Shown: positions 15,563 through 24,812, numbered from the stretch's first letter. The stretch is 30,388 nt of DNA from an uncultured Bacteroidia bacterium (GCA_938038735.1 CALHSW010000028.1:1-30388); one strand, 5' to 3'. Numbers and translations are program-made. Notes: generated from the letters alone by a model not told the origin.

Positions 15563-18500
15563 TTACCGCGCTACTGCCACCTGCACGTTCCCCAACCCGT
15601 TATCCAACTCCACCGCAACCGACGGCCACTCCGCAGGCAACGCTTCTACCCAGTCAATACTCACGCAGAGCGTCTGCTGCTGCACGTACTCCATATTGGC
15701 CTCCAACGCCGACTTCGCCTCCGCCCCCGCCACTATCGCCATCTTGATGCGGTCCGTGATATTGAAGTTTGAATCCTTCCGTAGGTTCTGCACCTTATTG
15801 ACCAACTCCCGCGCCGCCCCTTCAGCAATCAGCGCATCGGTGAGAGTGATATCTAGTGCTACCGTCACACCGCTATCCGTGGTGACCAACCAGCCGGGAA
15901 TGTCATCGCTTCGGATTTCCACCTCGCCGATAGATACCCACTGCGGTACGCCTTCAATGTTCAAATCAACATACCCACGCTGCTCGAACGCTGCTATCTC
16001 CTCCTGCGAAAGCTCCTCTAGGGCCTTTGCCACCAACTTCATACTCTTCCCGAAATGGGGGCCTAGCTGCTTAAAGTCGGCTTTCACCCTCTTCACTATC
16101 ACCGTATTGTAACGGTCAATCTGCTCAATTTCCTTAACGTTTACCTCGCTCAGGATTATCGGTGTCACCGCCTTTAACCTCTCCCCGAAAGCCTCATCAA
16201 GCACCGGTATCATAATCCTGCTCAACGGCTGCCGCACCTTTATGGCCACCTTGCGCCGCAACGCTAGCACCATGGAGCACACCGTCTGCGCGAGGCGCAT
16301 CCGCTGCTCTAGATCGGGGTCAATGCACGCCGCATCGGCCTGCGGGAAATCTGTGCAATGGACGCTTGTCGGTGTAGTCCCCATCTCAGCCCCTTCCCCT
16401 AGCCTATGCAAATCCCTATAGAGCCACTCCGCGTAGAATGGGGCAAGCGGGGCCATAAGCCTGGAAAGCGTCTCAAGGCACGTATAGAGCGTCTGGTAGG
16501 CTGCCAGCTTATCCTCATTGAGAACACCACCCCAAAAGCGTTTGCGATTGAGGCGAACATACCAATTGCTCAGCTGCTCTATGGTGAAATCCTGAATGGC
16601 ACGCCCTGCCCTCGTGGGCTCATACTCCTCAAAGGCCTGCCGCACCTCTTTCACCAACGTACTTAGGGAAGAGAGTATCCACCGATCCAGCTCGGGGCGC
16701 TGCGCCACCGGCACCTCTTTCTCGTTGCCCGTGAAGCCATCCACGTTGGCGTAGAGCGCGAAGAAGGAGTAGGTGTTGTAGAGCGTTCCGAAGAAACGAC
16801 GGGTAACCTCCTCAACCCCCGACATGTCGAACTTTAGGTTGTCCCACGGCTGCGAATTCGTCAGCATGTACCAACGAACAGCGTCAGCCCCCTGCGCCTT
16901 CATCGCGTCGAAGGGGTTCGTTGCATTGCCAAGACGCTTGCTCATCTTGTTGCCATTCTTGTCAAGCACCAGCCCATTAGAAATGATATTCTTAAAGGCC
17001 ACAGAATCGAATAGCATCGTGGCAATTGCGTGTAGCGTGAAGAACCACCCGCGGGTTTGGTCTACCCCCTCAGCGATAAAGTCCGCTGGGAATCGTTTCT
17101 CAAATAGCTCCTTATTTTCAAAGGGATAATGCAGCTGCGCATAGGGCATCGCACCCGAATCAAACCACACATCCACCAAGTCAGGCTCCCGCCGCATCGG
17201 CTCTCCCTTTTTTGAGACTAGGACAATGGTATCAACAAAGGGACGGTGCAGGTCGATACGATTGTAGTTTTCATCGGAGAAATCGCCCGGCGTGAAGTTC
17301 GCCAACGGGTTGCTCCGCATAACGCCGGCATGCACCGCCTTGTCGCATTCCGACTTTAGCTCCTCAAGCGACCCTATACAACGGAGCTCCGAACGGTCCT
17401 CCGTGGCCCATATTGGCAGCGGCGTTCCCCAGAAGCGCGAGCGCGACAGGTTCCAATCCACCAAGTTCTCCAACCATTTCCCGAAACGCCCACTCCCCGT
17501 GCTCTCTGGCTTCCAGTTGATAGTTTCGTTCAGCGCCAAGAGCCGTTCCTTAAATGCAGTGGTCCTGATGAACCACGAGTCGAGCGGGTAGTATAGCACG
17601 GGCTTATCGGTACGCCAGCAATGCGGGTAGCTATGCGTATGCTTCTCAATTCTAAAGGCTTGCCCTCGCTGCTTTAGCATAACCGCGATGTCAACGTCTA
17701 GCTCCCCGCCCATGGGGTCGTTCGCTGCCGCATAGGCGGCCTTCACGAAGCGTCCCGCCCACTGCTTATACTCCTCCACGTTCACTGCGTCCCGCACAAA
17801 CGCAGGGTCGAGATCCTCCAGCCGCACCAAGCGTCCCCGCCTGTCCACCATCGGGGCTTCAGCATCTTCCGGCGTAGGCGCAAGCAGACTACCAATGTTC
17901 TTTTGCTTCGCCACCCTTGCATCGTCAGCCCCAAACGTGGGCGCGATGTGGACTATCCCCGTGCCATCATCTACGGTTACAAAGTCGCCAACGATTATCT
18001 CAAACGCATGCCCCGATGGGCGCATCCACCCTATCAGCTGCTCGTAGCGTTTTCCTTCGAGCTCAGCACCCTGCACGCTACGCAGCACCCGCCACGGCAT
18101 TGCGCCCTTGCCGGTCTCTGGCGCGCTCATAGTCGCCTCGCCTCCCTCCGGCTTGAAGTAGGCGCGAAAGCGGTTGTGTTCAAGCACCACCACGATTTCC
18201 TGCCCGGTGTAGGCGTTAAAGGTGTGAACGTAGTCGTACTGGTAGCGTTCCCCCACCGCAAGGGCCGTGTTGGAGGGCAACGTCCAAGGGGTTGTGGTCC
18301 ACGCAAGGTAGTAAACGGGCAATCCATCGATGCTTTCGGGTTGCCCATCGGCATCGACCGCACGGAACTGCGCCACCACAGTCGTATCACGCACATCGCG
18401 GTAGCACCCTGGCTGGTTTAGCTCATGCGTACTTAGCCCCGTACCCGCCGCGGGGGAGTACGGCTGAATGGTCTTACCCTTGTAGAGGGTCCCCGCATCA

Positions 18501-19006
18501 TACAGCTTTTTCAAGAGATACCACAACGTTTCGATGTATTGGTTGTGATACGTGACGTACGGGGCATCCAGGTCAATCCAATACCCCATCTGCTCGGTCA
18601 ACTCACGCCACTTGTCGGTGTACTTCATCACCTCGCGACGGCAGGCCCTATTGTACTCCTCCACCGAGATCTTTTTCCCGATATCCTCCTTGGTTATTCC
18701 GAGCATCGTCTCTACGCCAAGCTCCACGGGGAGGCCGTGCGTATCCCATCCCGCCTTACGCTTCACCTGGAACCCCGCCTGCGTGCGGTAGCGGCAAATT
18801 GAATCCTTTATGGAACGCGACAGCACGTGGTGTATTCCTGGCAACCCGTTAGCCGAGGGAGGGCCCTCGTAGAAAACGAACGAAGGTGCACCATCACGCA
18901 GCTTGACCGACTTTTCAAATGTTCCATCCTGATGCCAAAACTCCAGCATCCGCCTTGCCACATTCACAAGGTCTAACCCCTTATATTCCCGAAAACGCTT
19001 CTCCAT
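15563..19006 (-). CDS. ileS: Isoleucyl-tRNA synthetase
   Basis: This 1147-residue class I synthetase charges tRNA-Ile. The HIGH motif appears as GIHH in GPPSANGLPGIHHVLSR and the KMSKS motif as KMSKR in DKNGNKMSKRLGNATNPF. The editing (CP1) domain includes YYLAWTTTPWTLPSNTALAV, typical of IleRS. A long C-terminal anticodon-binding region completes the protein. The length and the GIHH/KMSKR forms fit the eukaryote-like long IleRS type common in Bacteroidota. The ATG at 19006 (MEKRFREYKGLDL) is preferred to the GTG at 19057, which adds 17 unconserved residues. A TAACTTTG box lies 68 bases upstream. It heads the ileS-lspA-radC unit. No dksA/traR-type gene sits between ileS and lspA. Confidence 0.97.
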   Translation of the reverse strand: MEKRFREYKGLDLVNVARRMLEFWHQDGTFEKSVKLRDGAPSFVFYEGPPSANGLPGIHHVLSRSIKDSICRYRTQAGFQVKRKAGWDTHGLPVELGVETMLGITKEDIGKKISVEEYNRACRREVMKYTDKWRELTEQMGYWIDLDAPYVTYHNQYIETLWYLLKKLYDAGTLYKGKTIQPYSPAAGTGLSTHELNQPGCYRDVRDTTVVAQFRAVDADGQPESIDGLPVYYLAWTTTPWTLPSNTALAVGERYQYDYVHTFNAYTGQEIVVVLEHNRFRAYFKPEGGEATMSAPETGKGAMPWRVLRSVQGAELEGKRYEQLIGWMRPSGHAFEIIVGDFVTVDDGTGIVHIAPTFGADDARVAKQKNIGSLLAPTPEDAEAPMVDRRGRLVRLEDLDPAFVRDAVNVEEYKQWAGRFVKAAYAAANDPMGGELDVDIAVMLKQRGQAFRIEKHTHSYPHCWRTDKPVLYYPLDSWFIRTTAFKERLLALNETINWKPESTGSGRFGKWLENLVDWNLSRSRFWGTPLPIWATEDRSELRCIGSLEELKSECDKAVHAGVMRSNPLANFTPGDFSDENYNRIDLHRPFVDTIVLVSKKGEPMRREPDLVDVWFDSGAMPYAQLHYPFENKELFEKRFPADFIAEGVDQTRGWFFTLHAIATMLFDSVAFKNIISNGLVLDKNGNKMSKRLGNATNPFDAMKAQGADAVRWYMLTNSQPWDNLKFDMSGVEEVTRRFFGTLYNTYSFFALYANVDGFTGNEKEVPVAQRPELDRWILSSLSTLVKEVRQAFEEYEPTRAGRAIQDFTIEQLSNWYVRLNRKRFWGGVLNEDKLAAYQTLYTCLETLSRLMAPLAPFYAEWLYRDLHRLGEGAEMGTTPTSVHCTDFPQADAACIDPDLEQRMRLAQTVCSMVLALRRKVAIKVRQPLSRIMIPVLDEAFGERLKAVTPIILSEVNVKEIEQIDRYNTVIVKRVKADFKQLGPHFGKSMKLVAKALEELSQEEIAAFEQRGYVDLNIEGVPQWVSIGEVEIRSDDIPGWLVTTDSGVTVALDITLTDALIAEGAARELVNKVQNLRKDSNFNITDRIKMAIVAGAEAKSALEANMEYVQQQTLCVSIDWVEALPAEWPSVAVELDNGLGNVQVAVAR

Positions 19007-19073
19007 AAAATTTTTTCTACCCCTTGCTGCGCACCCCGCCAGCCGGTGCACATTCACTCCAATAGGAAACGTG

Positions 19074-19081
19074 CAAAGTTA
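19074..19081 (-). promoter_or_regulatory. Promoter -7 box TAACTTTG of ileS
   Basis: On the minus strand, TAACTTTG matches TAnnTTTG and would give a leader of about 60 bases before the ileS ATG. A TTG lies 16 bases upstream, a little closer than the usual 19-20. Confidence 0.5.
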
Positions 19082-19205
19082 GTAATTCTTACGTATTCAA
19101 GAAAGTTGAAATGCCGTAGCATATTCAACGCTTTCCGACAATGCAGAGTCCATTAAAGAATGAAAGAGCAACGGTTAAGCTGCCGCCGTTAAAGGCCACC
19201 TATTG

Positions 19206-19317
19206 TTATATCTTGAAGAACCGTAGCTGCTCCCCCAGCTCCTCGGTCTTCGCAGCCATCTGCTTAGTGACCCCCTCCAGCTCCGTACCGAGGCTCGCAT
19301 TCTCCTGCGCAAGCGAT
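19206..19317 (-). pseudogene. Out-of-frame C-terminal end of the chemoreceptor at 19264
   Basis: Shifting the frame by one base at about 19317 restores a normal chemoreceptor ending. It reads SLAQENASLGTELEGV, then TKQMAAKTEELGEQL, then RFFKI, and stops at the TAA at 19208-19206. FFKI-type endings are typical of methyl-accepting proteins. The segment would add about 36 residues of the final helix. This is direct evidence of a single-base frameshift (one extra base or two missing) relative to an intact ancestor. Confidence 0.85.
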
Positions 19318-20319
19318 GACCGCATCCCGCACCTGAGCCACACCTTGCGCCCCAGCACGTGCCGACTCTGTGATTTCCTCCGCAAGGGTAGTCACTTGAC
19401 TCACCTGCTCTATCAGCGCCTGCATGCCCTCCTTCCCTTTCGCAGAGGTACTCAACGTTTGATTTGATGCAGCGACAACCTCATCAGCCACAATACGGCT
19501 CCGCTCCGCCAGCTTTCGCACCTCGGCCGCCACCACCGCAAAGCCCCGCCCATACTCACCCGCACGAGCCGCCTCAACCGCAGCGTTCAGTGCCAAGATA
19601 TTCGTTTGCTGCGCTATGCCAGTAATCTCCGCTATGCTGGAGGAGATCTTGTTACTAGCCTCCACGCTCTCCATGGTCTGCTTTCGTACTGCCTTAGACT
19701 GCTTGCTCATCTGCGTGGCTAGCCCTGCCGTTTGCTCTGAATTCTCCACATTTTGCATCAATCCGCTATCCAACTCTTCCATAGAGGCTGCAATCTCTTC
19801 CGTCGATGCTGCCTGGTCATGCCCTCGGGCCGTTAACCTTTCCCCTAACGTAGAAAGCTTCGTTGCCATCTCATCCATATCGTGTATCTGCCGACTCAAA
19901 GAGGAGGTCACCGACACGAGGGACTCTCGCATTCGCACAGTCGCAGTAAGCAAATCACCCAAATCTCGCCCCTCCTTCAACGAAAGCCCTGTTAAATCGG
20001 GTTTTTCCAAATCCCCATTGGAGAGCTTCAAAATAATCTTCACCAAACGACCTAGCGGATTTGCAACCTTTTGCGCTGCAATGTAGAAAACAATAAGGCA
20101 GACCCCCACATTCAACGCAAGCGTGATTATATACGCCACCGTACTTTCTCGAAAGAAGGCATTACGAATCTGTAGCGCGAACATAATCCACACCAGGGTA
20201 AACACCCAATATAGACCTATTTGGTAGAGAACGCTCCGCCTAAAAAAGCGTCTTAATATCCAAAAAGCGGCGGCATAGGACACCGTCCCGCCTAGCAAAG
20301 CCAATAGTACCGTTTTCAT
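19264..20319 (-). CDS. Methyl-accepting chemotaxis protein without periplasmic sensor; frameshifted C-terminus
   Basis: As read, this is a 351-residue protein. Three membrane helices (about residues 4-22, 30-51, 61-82) have only short connecting loops, so there is no extracytoplasmic sensor domain. A HAMP-like segment (NPLGRLVKIILKLSNGDLEK) and a long signalling coiled coil follow. The conserved hairpin tip is intact: ITGIAQQTNILALNAAVEAA then RAGEYGRGFAVVAAEVRKL. After residue 334 the frame changes and the last 17 residues (IACAGECEPRYGAGGGH) are unrelated to the family; the correct ending lies one frame over at 19206-19317. The signalling tip remains, so a truncated product may still be stable. 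It probably sensed a cytoplasmic or membrane signal, working through CheA/CheW encoded elsewhere. It has a strong promoter (20367-20360). Confidence 0.85.
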   Translation of the reverse strand: MKTVLLALLGGTVSYAAAFWILRRFFRRSVLYQIGLYWVFTLVWIMFALQIRNAFFRESTVAYIITLALNVGVCLIVFYIAAQKVANPLGRLVKIILKLSNGDLEKPDLTGLSLKEGRDLGDLLTATVRMRESLVSVTSSLSRQIHDMDEMATKLSTLGERLTARGHDQAASTEEIAASMEELDSGLMQNVENSEQTAGLATQMSKQSKAVRKQTMESVEASNKISSSIAEITGIAQQTNILALNAAVEAARAGEYGRGFAVVAAEVRKLAERSRIVADEVVAASNQTLSTSAKGKEGMQALIEQVSQVTTLAEEITESARAGAQGVAQVRDAVIACAGECEPRYGAGGGH

Positions 20320-20733
20320 GTGAATAATACGTAGTTTAAAGTCTCATTTCAAGCTTCTGCAAAGGTAAAACATACGAAGCATAATACAACTATTTATCCA
20401 AAAACTTGTATTTATTTGATGCCGATCTAACCATTCTTGGCTTTTGCTGCTGGCTCGTTTATAGATAAATTAATGCATGACCAACCACCGTCCTATAGTT
20501 TGTTAAGCACCAATTGGCATGGATTCAACCATTTTCAGCTGGCATCAATTTCGTTTAAGGAATGGGTTAATGGGCAGCTGAATGCACAGCAATCCGTCTG
20601 GGACTCTCCTTCCAAAGCCAATCAACCTCGCCTGAGAACAACGCAGCAAACGGAACAACGATTCGTCACGCCGGTCTTCTAAATTTCTCAACTACAGAAA
20701 GCATAAGTCACTCTCTACGAAGCCATCCACTCT
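20320..20733. other. Intergenic segment between chemoreceptor genes
   Basis: Apart from the promoter of the frameshifted chemoreceptor at 20360-20389, nothing was recognised. An 81-codon open frame on the plus strand (20437-20682) has no family resemblance and no promoter or ribosome site, and is not called. The octamer CACTCTCT occurs twice near the downstream receptor stop without forming a hairpin. Confidence 0.5.
20360..20389 (-). promoter_or_regulatory. Promoter of chemoreceptor at 19264 (TTG - 19 nt - TACCTTTG)
   Basis: On the minus strand, TACCTTTG at 20367-20360 is preceded by TTG with a 19-base spacer. This is a near-ideal Bacteroidota promoter. It lies 40 bases before the ATG at 20319. 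Confidence 0.7.
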
Positions 20734-22683
20734 CTAAGCCTCATGCGACAGCTCTTTGAATTGCACAGCCTGACTAGCCGCCTGCCCTGCCAACGATTCG
20801 GCCCTACTTTGGATTGCCCGGCTCGTCTCTACATTCTGCTGCACGTGCTCTACTAGAACCGTAACGGTTTCGCTAATCGTTGCAAAGAGCTCCTTTTCAT
20901 GCGTAGACATCTCCGTTGACACCTTGGCGAGCTCAGAGCTCTTCTCCATGGATGGCAACAGCTTGGAAGCTAAATCGCTTGATGCTTGCGCAGCCTCAAG
21001 GCCGCACATAATCATCTGCTTCACCTCTGCTACCACTGTCGCGGTATGCTCCGAGAGCTTACGAACCTCGGCCGCTACCACTGCAAACCCACGCCCATGC
21101 TCCCCGGCCCGCGCAGCTTCTACAGCCGCATTCAGTGCTAAAATACTCGTTTGGGAAGCTATACTCTCCACCTGCGCGATACGTTCCCGCATACCCTCCA
21201 TCGTCTCAGCGCTTACCCTTGAAGACTCCACAACGCTGCGCAACCCTTCTAAGGTCTCCACCACCATACGATCCGTCTCTCCAATATTCCTATATACCCC
21301 CTCATGGCTCTGCACAAGGTCGTCAACCGTACGCTCCACCAAGCTGCCTCGCTCCGACTGCTCCTCGCTGGACTGCAGTATTCTATTCGCATCATCGCGA
21401 AAGCTATCGCTCTCGACCGCTAGCTCACCCGCACGTACCCCTAGCTGCTTTATAATTCCGTAGAAACGTAAACGCAACGCCTCAACATCACGCTGCACAG
21501 CATTAATCTCTTTGCTTCCCTGCACTAACTGCACTGGGGCTGACAGGTCGCCCCCCTCGATGCGCATCAAAGCGCGCTGCAAATGCTCCAGCGGTCGGGC
21601 AAATCGACGAGCTATAAATAGAGAGACCAGGGTAAAGAGGATAACTCCTACCACTAGCCCCACCCCTACACGCAACATCAATCGCACCTGAGCATCGCGG
21701 AACTCCGAGAGCGGCATTTGCGTCATGATTACCCATACTATTCCGCTGCCGAGCATATCAAAGCTATCAAGATGGCGCATCATCTTCCCGTCAGGGGTGC
21801 TTGCTACGTACTCTACCTTCTCACCCTGCGCAGCCCGCTTGAGCTGCTCCTGCGCCAAGTCACCAAGCAATTCGGCATTGCCACCCATCTTCTCGCTATC
21901 CCGGTGCAATATTATCTCGCCATCGCTCGCAATAAGTGCCACCTCGCCCTCTATCTCAGCGTTAAGCTTCTCAATTTCAGCCGAAAGCTCCGCCACGCCC
22001 ATATCAAAGACCATTACACCATAGTACCTCCCCTTGGCACGCACCGGGACCGCGATGGAAAACATCTTCACTGCGCCTCGCACGGGATGTTCCTGCGTAT
22101 AGATGGCTGAAATGTAGAGGTTACTGCCCGCCTTAAGCTGCACGTAGTAGGGGCGCTCCCAAAACTCTGTGGTCTCGTAAAAATAGTGGTACGACTTCCC
22201 ATTGCTGAGAGGATTGTCGAGTTGCTCTATCTCCCAGCTGTCGCCCCGATACCAGCCCGCATCGAAATGCGCCGTGGGCTGAAGGCCATCGCGACGGATG
22301 TAGTAAGAATCGAGCGTATCAATGGAGTTCTGCTCCATGGTAACGGATGCGGCGAAGAGATTGGGCATATTGACCATGCACTCGCGAAGGACTCCACAAA
22401 TGGACTCGCGCGATGCAAGGCCGTTCTCTATACTCACAGACGCAGCACTCGCGGCCTGCAGTGCCAGTAGATGAGCCTTGGAGAGATTGGCATCCATCGC
22501 CTGCTTTCCCAACCGCGTCCAGGTGGTTAGCTCAGCCTCCGCATCTTGTTGTGATTTCCTTACCACAAAAGAGAGCTCAACACCGTATAGTGCCAAGAGC
22601 AAAAGCGAAAATGCAACAATGTATACTGCGCTCAACTCAAACCGTATAGAGCGCCCCTGATACCTACTAGAATTTGACTGCAT
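20734..22683 (-). CDS. Methyl-accepting chemotaxis protein with dCache-type sensor (paralogue 1)
   Basis: This 649-residue transmembrane receptor has an N-terminal helix (about residues 20-42) and a roughly 290-residue periplasmic domain. The sensor has dCache features: LDSYYIRRDGLQPTAHFD, GWYRGDSWEIEQ, FWERPYYVQLKAGSNLYISA, VKMFSIAVPV and YYGVMVFDMG. A second helix (about 335-357), a HAMP domain (RPLEHLQRALMRIEGGDLSA) and a signalling domain follow. The tip reads VESIASQTSILALNAAVEAA then RAGEHGRGFAVVAAEVRKLS. The dCache fold commonly binds small ligands such as amino acids or carboxylates; the ligand here is unknown. It is a close tandem paralogue of the gene at 22839, with long identical blocks in sensor and tip. 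No promoter box was found directly upstream, where a large inverted repeat lies. Confidence 0.93.
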   Translation of the reverse strand: MQSNSSRYQGRSIRFELSAVYIVAFSLLLLALYGVELSFVVRKSQQDAEAELTTWTRLGKQAMDANLSKAHLLALQAASAASVSIENGLASRESICGVLRECMVNMPNLFAASVTMEQNSIDTLDSYYIRRDGLQPTAHFDAGWYRGDSWEIEQLDNPLSNGKSYHYFYETTEFWERPYYVQLKAGSNLYISAIYTQEHPVRGAVKMFSIAVPVRAKGRYYGVMVFDMGVAELSAEIEKLNAEIEGEVALIASDGEIILHRDSEKMGGNAELLGDLAQEQLKRAAQGEKVEYVASTPDGKMMRHLDSFDMLGSGIVWVIMTQMPLSEFRDAQVRLMLRVGVGLVVGVILFTLVSLFIARRFARPLEHLQRALMRIEGGDLSAPVQLVQGSKEINAVQRDVEALRLRFYGIIKQLGVRAGELAVESDSFRDDANRILQSSEEQSERGSLVERTVDDLVQSHEGVYRNIGETDRMVVETLEGLRSVVESSRVSAETMEGMRERIAQVESIASQTSILALNAAVEAARAGEHGRGFAVVAAEVRKLSEHTATVVAEVKQMIMCGLEAAQASSDLASKLLPSMEKSSELAKVSTEMSTHEKELFATISETVTVLVEHVQQNVETSRAIQSRAESLAGQAASQAVQFKELSHEA

Positions 22684-22743
22684 AGTTAGCGTTTAGAGTT
22701 TCGTAAAGATGTCAAGAAACAACAGACTACACATATATACCCG

Positions 22744-22789
22744 CTTTGGGACGTTATTGTTACACTTTTGCAACAATAACGTCCCAAAG
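22744..22789 (-). terminator. Perfect 18-bp inverted repeat between tandem chemoreceptor genes
   Basis: CTTTGGGACGTTATTGTT (22744-22761) pairs without mismatch with 22772-22789 across a 10-base loop. It starts 50 bases after the stop of the upstream receptor (22839) and ends 61 bases before the start of the downstream one (22683). No T-run follows on the minus strand. It could terminate or attenuate read-through, stabilise the 3' end of the first message, or bind a regulator. Confidence 0.6.
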
Positions 22790-22838
22790 GGCGAAAATAT
22801 AACCTGCAAAGATTCTAAGAATCGTGCCGCCCTATCGG

Positions 22839-24812
22839 CTACTGATCCCGCGAAAAATCGTTAAACTGCACCGCCTGTTCCGCCGCCTGCTCAGCAAGCG
22901 ATTTTGCGCGATCCTGTATCGCCCGGCTCGCCTCCACATTGCGCTGCACGCTGCTCACCAACTCTGCTACGGTGTCGCTGATGGTTGTATACAGTTGGTT
23001 CTCATGCGTTGATGTCTCCGCAGAAGCCTTGGCCAACCCCGAACTCTTTTCCATAGAGGGTAGCAGATTGGACGCTAAACCGCTCGATGCCGTTGCAGCT
23101 TCAAGCCCGCTCTCTATCATTTGTCTAACCTCCGCCACTACGACCGTAGTATGCTCCGAAAGCTTACGGACCTCGGCTGCAACCACTGCGAAACCTCGCC
23201 CATGCTCCCCGGCACGCGCCGCCTCAACTGCCGCATTTAAAGCGAGAATACTCGTTTGCGATGCTATGCTATCCACCTGTGCGATCCTCTCGCGCATCTT
23301 CTCCATCTGCTCTGCACTCACCCTTGAAGACTCCACCACGCTACGCAGCCCCTCAAGAGTAGCCACCACCATGCGATCCGTCTCTACAATATTCTTATAG
23401 ACCCCATCATGGCTATCCACAAGCTCTTTCACAGTGCGTTCAACTAGACTGCTACGCGCCGCCTGATCCTCGCTTGACTCCAATATCTTGCCTGCCTCAC
23501 CCCGGAACTCTTCACTCCCATAGGCCAACACTCGGGCTCGCACCCCCAACTCTTGAATGATATTGTAAAAGCGTACCCTAAGCGACTCCAAATCGGCCTG
23601 CACCGCATTAATCTCCCTACTTCCCTTCGCTTGAACTGTAGGTTCTGATAAATCACCTCGCTCCATGCGCGCCAGCTCATGCTGCAAATGTTCTAGCGGC
23701 TTTGCGAACCTTCGTGCCAAGAGAAGCGACACCGCAATAAACATAAGGATTCCAACGAGCAACCCAATACCGACACGAAGCAACAAGCGATTCTGCATGC
23801 TATAAAAATCTGCCAAGGGCATTTGCGTCAATATAACCCACTCATTCTCTGTTCTCAAGAGGTTAAAGTTATCCAGCCTACGAACCATTTTCCCCTCATC
23901 GGTGTTGGCCACGTACCTTATTTGCTCCCCATCCATGGCACGCTGCAGCATCTCCGGTGTCAGATCTCCTAATACCTCAGCATACTTCCCCATCTTATCG
24001 CTAAGGCGGTGCATAACTATTTCCCCGTCATTCGCTATTAATACCACCTCTCCATGTATCTCCTCGTTCAGCCTGGCAATTTTCGCCGATAGCCCCGCAA
24101 CGCTCATATCGAACATGACTATGCCGTAGAAGGTGTCACCTACCCTTATGGGTACCCCTAATGAAAACATCTTAACATCGCCACGTGCTGGATGCTTTTC
24201 AGTATAGATATTTGACACATAAAGAAAATGACCTTCCTTCAACTGCTGATAGTAGGGGACATCCCAGAACTGCGTACTCTCAAAAAAGTAACGGTAGCTT
24301 TTCCCATTGCTCAGCACATTATCAAGCGGCGCTATTCCCCCATCCTCCCCTCTATACCAGCCCCCATCGAAGTGCGTGGTGGGCTGCAGACCATCCCGAC
24401 GGATGTAGTATGAGTCTAGCGTATCAATGGCGTTCTGCTCCATAGTAACCGTAGCTGCGAAAAGGTCGGGCATGAATACCATACTTTGGCGGAGCAAACC
24501 GCAGATGGACTCCCGGGAGGCATGCCCCTGCTCAATGCTCACCTCCGCGGCACCAGCAGTCTGAAGAGCCATGAGGTACGACATGGACAGCACCGAATTG
24601 AGCTCTTTGCGCCCAAGCTTAACCCACGATGCAAGCTCCTCCTCGGCGCTCCGCCGGGACTCCCGCGTCACGATCGAGAGTTCCATAGCGTAGAGGCCCA
24701 ACAGAATCAACACGAACGTGAATATATAAACTGCATTCAGTTCAAAACGTATCGTATGCCCCTTCAATGCAGGGGACGTGGAGCGTTGCCCTCTCTCAAT
24801 CTTTCTTTTCAT
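22839..24812 (-). CDS. Methyl-accepting chemotaxis protein with dCache-type sensor (paralogue 2)
   Basis: This 657-residue receptor has the same architecture as its neighbour at 20734: a first membrane helix (FELNAVYIFTFVLILLGLYA), a periplasmic dCache-type sensor (LDSYYIRRDGLQPTTHFDGG, YYQQLKEGHFLYVSNIYT, VKMFSLGVPI, IVMFDMSVAG), a second helix, HAMP (KPLEHLQHELARMERGDLSE) and the signalling domain. The tip is intact: SIASQTSILALNAAVEAARA then GEHGRGFAVVAAEV. Sensor differences between the paralogues are scattered, consistent with duplication then divergence in ligand preference. The C-terminus ends FNDFSRDQ, with no CheR-binding pentapeptide (xWxxF). A TATCTTTG promoter box at 24899-24892 and a 12-bp palindrome at 24864-24875 precede it. 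Partner che genes are not in the window. Confidence 0.93.
   Translation of the reverse strand: MKRKIERGQRSTSPALKGHTIRFELNAVYIFTFVLILLGLYAMELSIVTRESRRSAEEELASWVKLGRKELNSVLSMSYLMALQTAGAAEVSIEQGHASRESICGLLRQSMVFMPDLFAATVTMEQNAIDTLDSYYIRRDGLQPTTHFDGGWYRGEDGGIAPLDNVLSNGKSYRYFFESTQFWDVPYYQQLKEGHFLYVSNIYTEKHPARGDVKMFSLGVPIRVGDTFYGIVMFDMSVAGLSAKIARLNEEIHGEVVLIANDGEIVMHRLSDKMGKYAEVLGDLTPEMLQRAMDGEQIRYVANTDEGKMVRRLDNFNLLRTENEWVILTQMPLADFYSMQNRLLLRVGIGLLVGILMFIAVSLLLARRFAKPLEHLQHELARMERGDLSEPTVQAKGSREINAVQADLESLRVRFYNIIQELGVRARVLAYGSEEFRGEAGKILESSEDQAARSSLVERTVKELVDSHDGVYKNIVETDRMVVATLEGLRSVVESSRVSAEQMEKMRERIAQVDSIASQTSILALNAAVEAARAGEHGRGFAVVAAEVRKLSEHTTVVVAEVRQMIESGLEAATASSGLASNLLPSMEKSSGLAKASAETSTHENQLYTTISDTVAELVSSVQRNVEASRAIQDRAKSLAEQAAEQAVQFNDFSRDQ

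Noticed and set aside
20437..20682. 81-codon open frame in the gap between chemoreceptors
   Set aside because: No homology pattern, promoter box or ribosome site, and the composition is unlike real genes nearby.
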